From the NCBI RefSeq assembly GCF_003855495.1, contig NZ_CP034086.1, positions 3,509,501-3,573,500 of the forward strand: a stretch of 64,000 nt of DNA. The letters run 5' to 3'. This DNA comes from Methylocystis rosea. Its GTDB lineage: Bacteria > Pseudomonadota > Alphaproteobacteria > Rhizobiales > Beijerinckiaceae. Below, piece after piece: positions 62,980-64,000 of this stretch (position 1 is the stretch's first letter; each line of letters begins with the position of its first letter). The notes below the pieces were generated by a model. The model was given only the letters and a program-made list of their open reading frames with translations, had not been told where the DNA came from and made no database searches. Both the position numbers and the translations under genes were made by a program.

Positions 62980-64000
62980 AATTTACCGTCCGACCAATAT
63001 GATCGATCTCCTCTCGGAGAGCACGGGGCTGCCTGACGACGCGCAGACGGAGAATATGTGGCTCGAAGTCATTCATAAGGTCGACGAGGTTTATTCCGAT
63101 CTCATTCGTTATGAGTCAGATCTCGAAATCAAGAACGCCGAGCTTGAGGAAGCGCAGCAGTTCATTTCAAGCGTTATCGCTTCGGTTTCCGATATCCTTG
63201 TCGTGTGTGACGAGAAGGGCCGCATTCTTCAGGTCAATCCCGCCTTTCAGCGCGTCACTGGCTTGAACCAGATGGACTTGCTCGGCGCGAGCCTTGCGGA
63301 TTTCCTGGTCGAGGAGGACCGCGCGAGCGCGTTGCAGAAGATCGCCGAAGGCGTCGCTGGCAAGGTCACGGAATGCGAGCTGCGTTTTTTCGCCGCGGAC
63401 GGCGCCTCTGATCTCATGGCGATCAATTGCTCTGCTCGGTTCGATCATACCGGGCGGCGCGTCGGCGCCGTGCTCACTGGACGCCCGATCGGTGAGTTGA
63501 AACGCGCTTATGAGGCGCTGCACCGCGCGCATCGTGAATTGCAGCAGGCGCAGCGCAAACTCGTCGAGCAGGAAAAAATGGCGAGCCTGGGTCGGCTCGT
63601 CGCGGGCGTCGCGCATGAACTCAACAATCCCATCAGTTTCATTTATGGAAATATCCATACGCTCGACAAATATCGCGGGGCGCTCGCTGAATATTTCGAG
63701 AATTCTAGCGTGAAGGCGCAGAATGACGAGTTGCGGCGCCGCTACAGGATCGACGCCATTCTTGCCGATCTTCCATCGCTCATCGAAGGGACGATGGACG
63801 GCGCCGTTCGCATCAGCGACATTGTAAGGAATTTGCGGCGCCTCTCCTTCAGCCGGCCCGCCGAAACCCAGCGCGTCGATCTTGAACGCATCGCACGCAC
63901 GGCGGCAAATTGGGCGGCGCGCAGCAAGAAGACACGCGGAGAAATCTTTTTCGATTGTGACGAGAGCGTCGTTGTCGATGCGCATGAGGGTCAGATTCAT
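62966..64000 (+). CDS. hoxJ: Hydrogenase sensor histidine kinase HoxJ, C-terminally cut by the window
   Basis: The first 345 residues are visible and the frame is open at the window end. A PAS domain spans about residues 65-185 (SSVIASVSDILVVCDEKGR, QVNPAFQRVTGL), followed by a coiled coil and the phospho-acceptor helix with His217 in GVAHELNNPISFIYGN. The ATPase domain runs off the end. HoxJ/HupT forms a H2-sensing system with the HupUV/HoxBC hydrogenase and HoxA. The position directly after hoxA supports this; hupUV would be expected nearby. Confidence 0.9.
   Translation, partial: MTKSKIYRPTNMIDLLSESTGLPDDAQTENMWLEVIHKVDEVYSDLIRYESDLEIKNAELEEAQQFISSVIASVSDILVVCDEKGRILQVNPAFQRVTGLNQMDLLGASLADFLVEEDRASALQKIAEGVAGKVTECELRFFAADGASDLMAINCSARFDHTGRRVGAVLTGRPIGELKRAYEALHRAHRELQQAQRKLVEQEKMASLGRLVAGVAHELNNPISFIYGNIHTLDKYRGALAEYFENSSVKAQNDELRRRYRIDAILADLPSLIEGTMDGAVRISDIVRNLRRLSFSRPAETQRVDLERIARTAANWAARSKKTRGEIFFDCDESVVVDAHEGQIH

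Overview
The window is a GC-rich bacterial chromosome segment with tightly packed, often ATGA-overlapping genes. The gene content (purple-bacterial photosynthesis genes, ALAS-type HemA, FixLJ-like and MucR regulators, HupGHIJK/HoxA hydrogenase genes) points to a photosynthetic alphaproteobacterium, most likely Hyphomicrobiales and perhaps near Beijerinckiaceae/Rhodoblastus-type purple bacteria. The genus is inferred from gene content only. No rRNA, tRNA or CRISPR array was seen.

Region 1 (1-9212) is the bchH(partial)-bchL-bchM-lhaA-puhA-puhB-puhC-orf-acsF-puhE-hemA superoperon. It makes bacteriochlorophyll, supplies 5-aminolevulinate, and builds the reaction centre and LH1. Region 2 (9347-17884) holds an MFS transporter with no normal start codon, a KGG-repeat stress protein, an unknown small protein, a FixL/FixJ-like pair whose kinase has no PAS domain, a lone receiver protein and a seven-PAS histidine kinase.

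Region 3 (17910-38366) is an iron island. It contains a HmuQ-like haem-degrading enzyme, a TonB-dependent receptor, two small membrane proteins, a PepSY ferric reductase-like protein, a Fes-type esterase, MbtH, a 2399-aa dimodular NRPS, an EntS-type exporter and the 2,3-dihydroxybenzoate genes entC-entE-entB-entA. The second adenylation domain carries the canonical EntF serine code. The first carries a code I cannot assign. A cyclic (DHB-X-Ser)3 triscatecholate is the best prediction.

Region 4 (38570-46012) holds a glutamate-receptor-like channel protein, a small secreted peptide, a MucR regulator, a ParB-like protein and a peptidoglycan-recycling group (NagZ, MurQ, NagB-II-type SIS deaminase, NagA).

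Region 5 (46118-50662) is the most unusual part. A Tat-exported beta-propeller keeps counterparts of all seven CuZ-site histidines of nitrous-oxide reductase but ends before any CuA domain. It is followed by an FtsX-type permease with a His-rich loop and an ABC ATPase fused to a membrane-anchored extracytoplasmic domain. A 22-nt imperfect palindrome sits just upstream of the propeller gene.

Region 6 (50731-64000) has a YkgJ-type protein, a decayed IS1182-like transposase remnant, and an uninterrupted [NiFe]-hydrogenase maturation/regulation block (hupGHIJK-hypABFCDE-hoxA-hoxJ, the last cut by the window end). The hydrogenase structural genes are not in the window.
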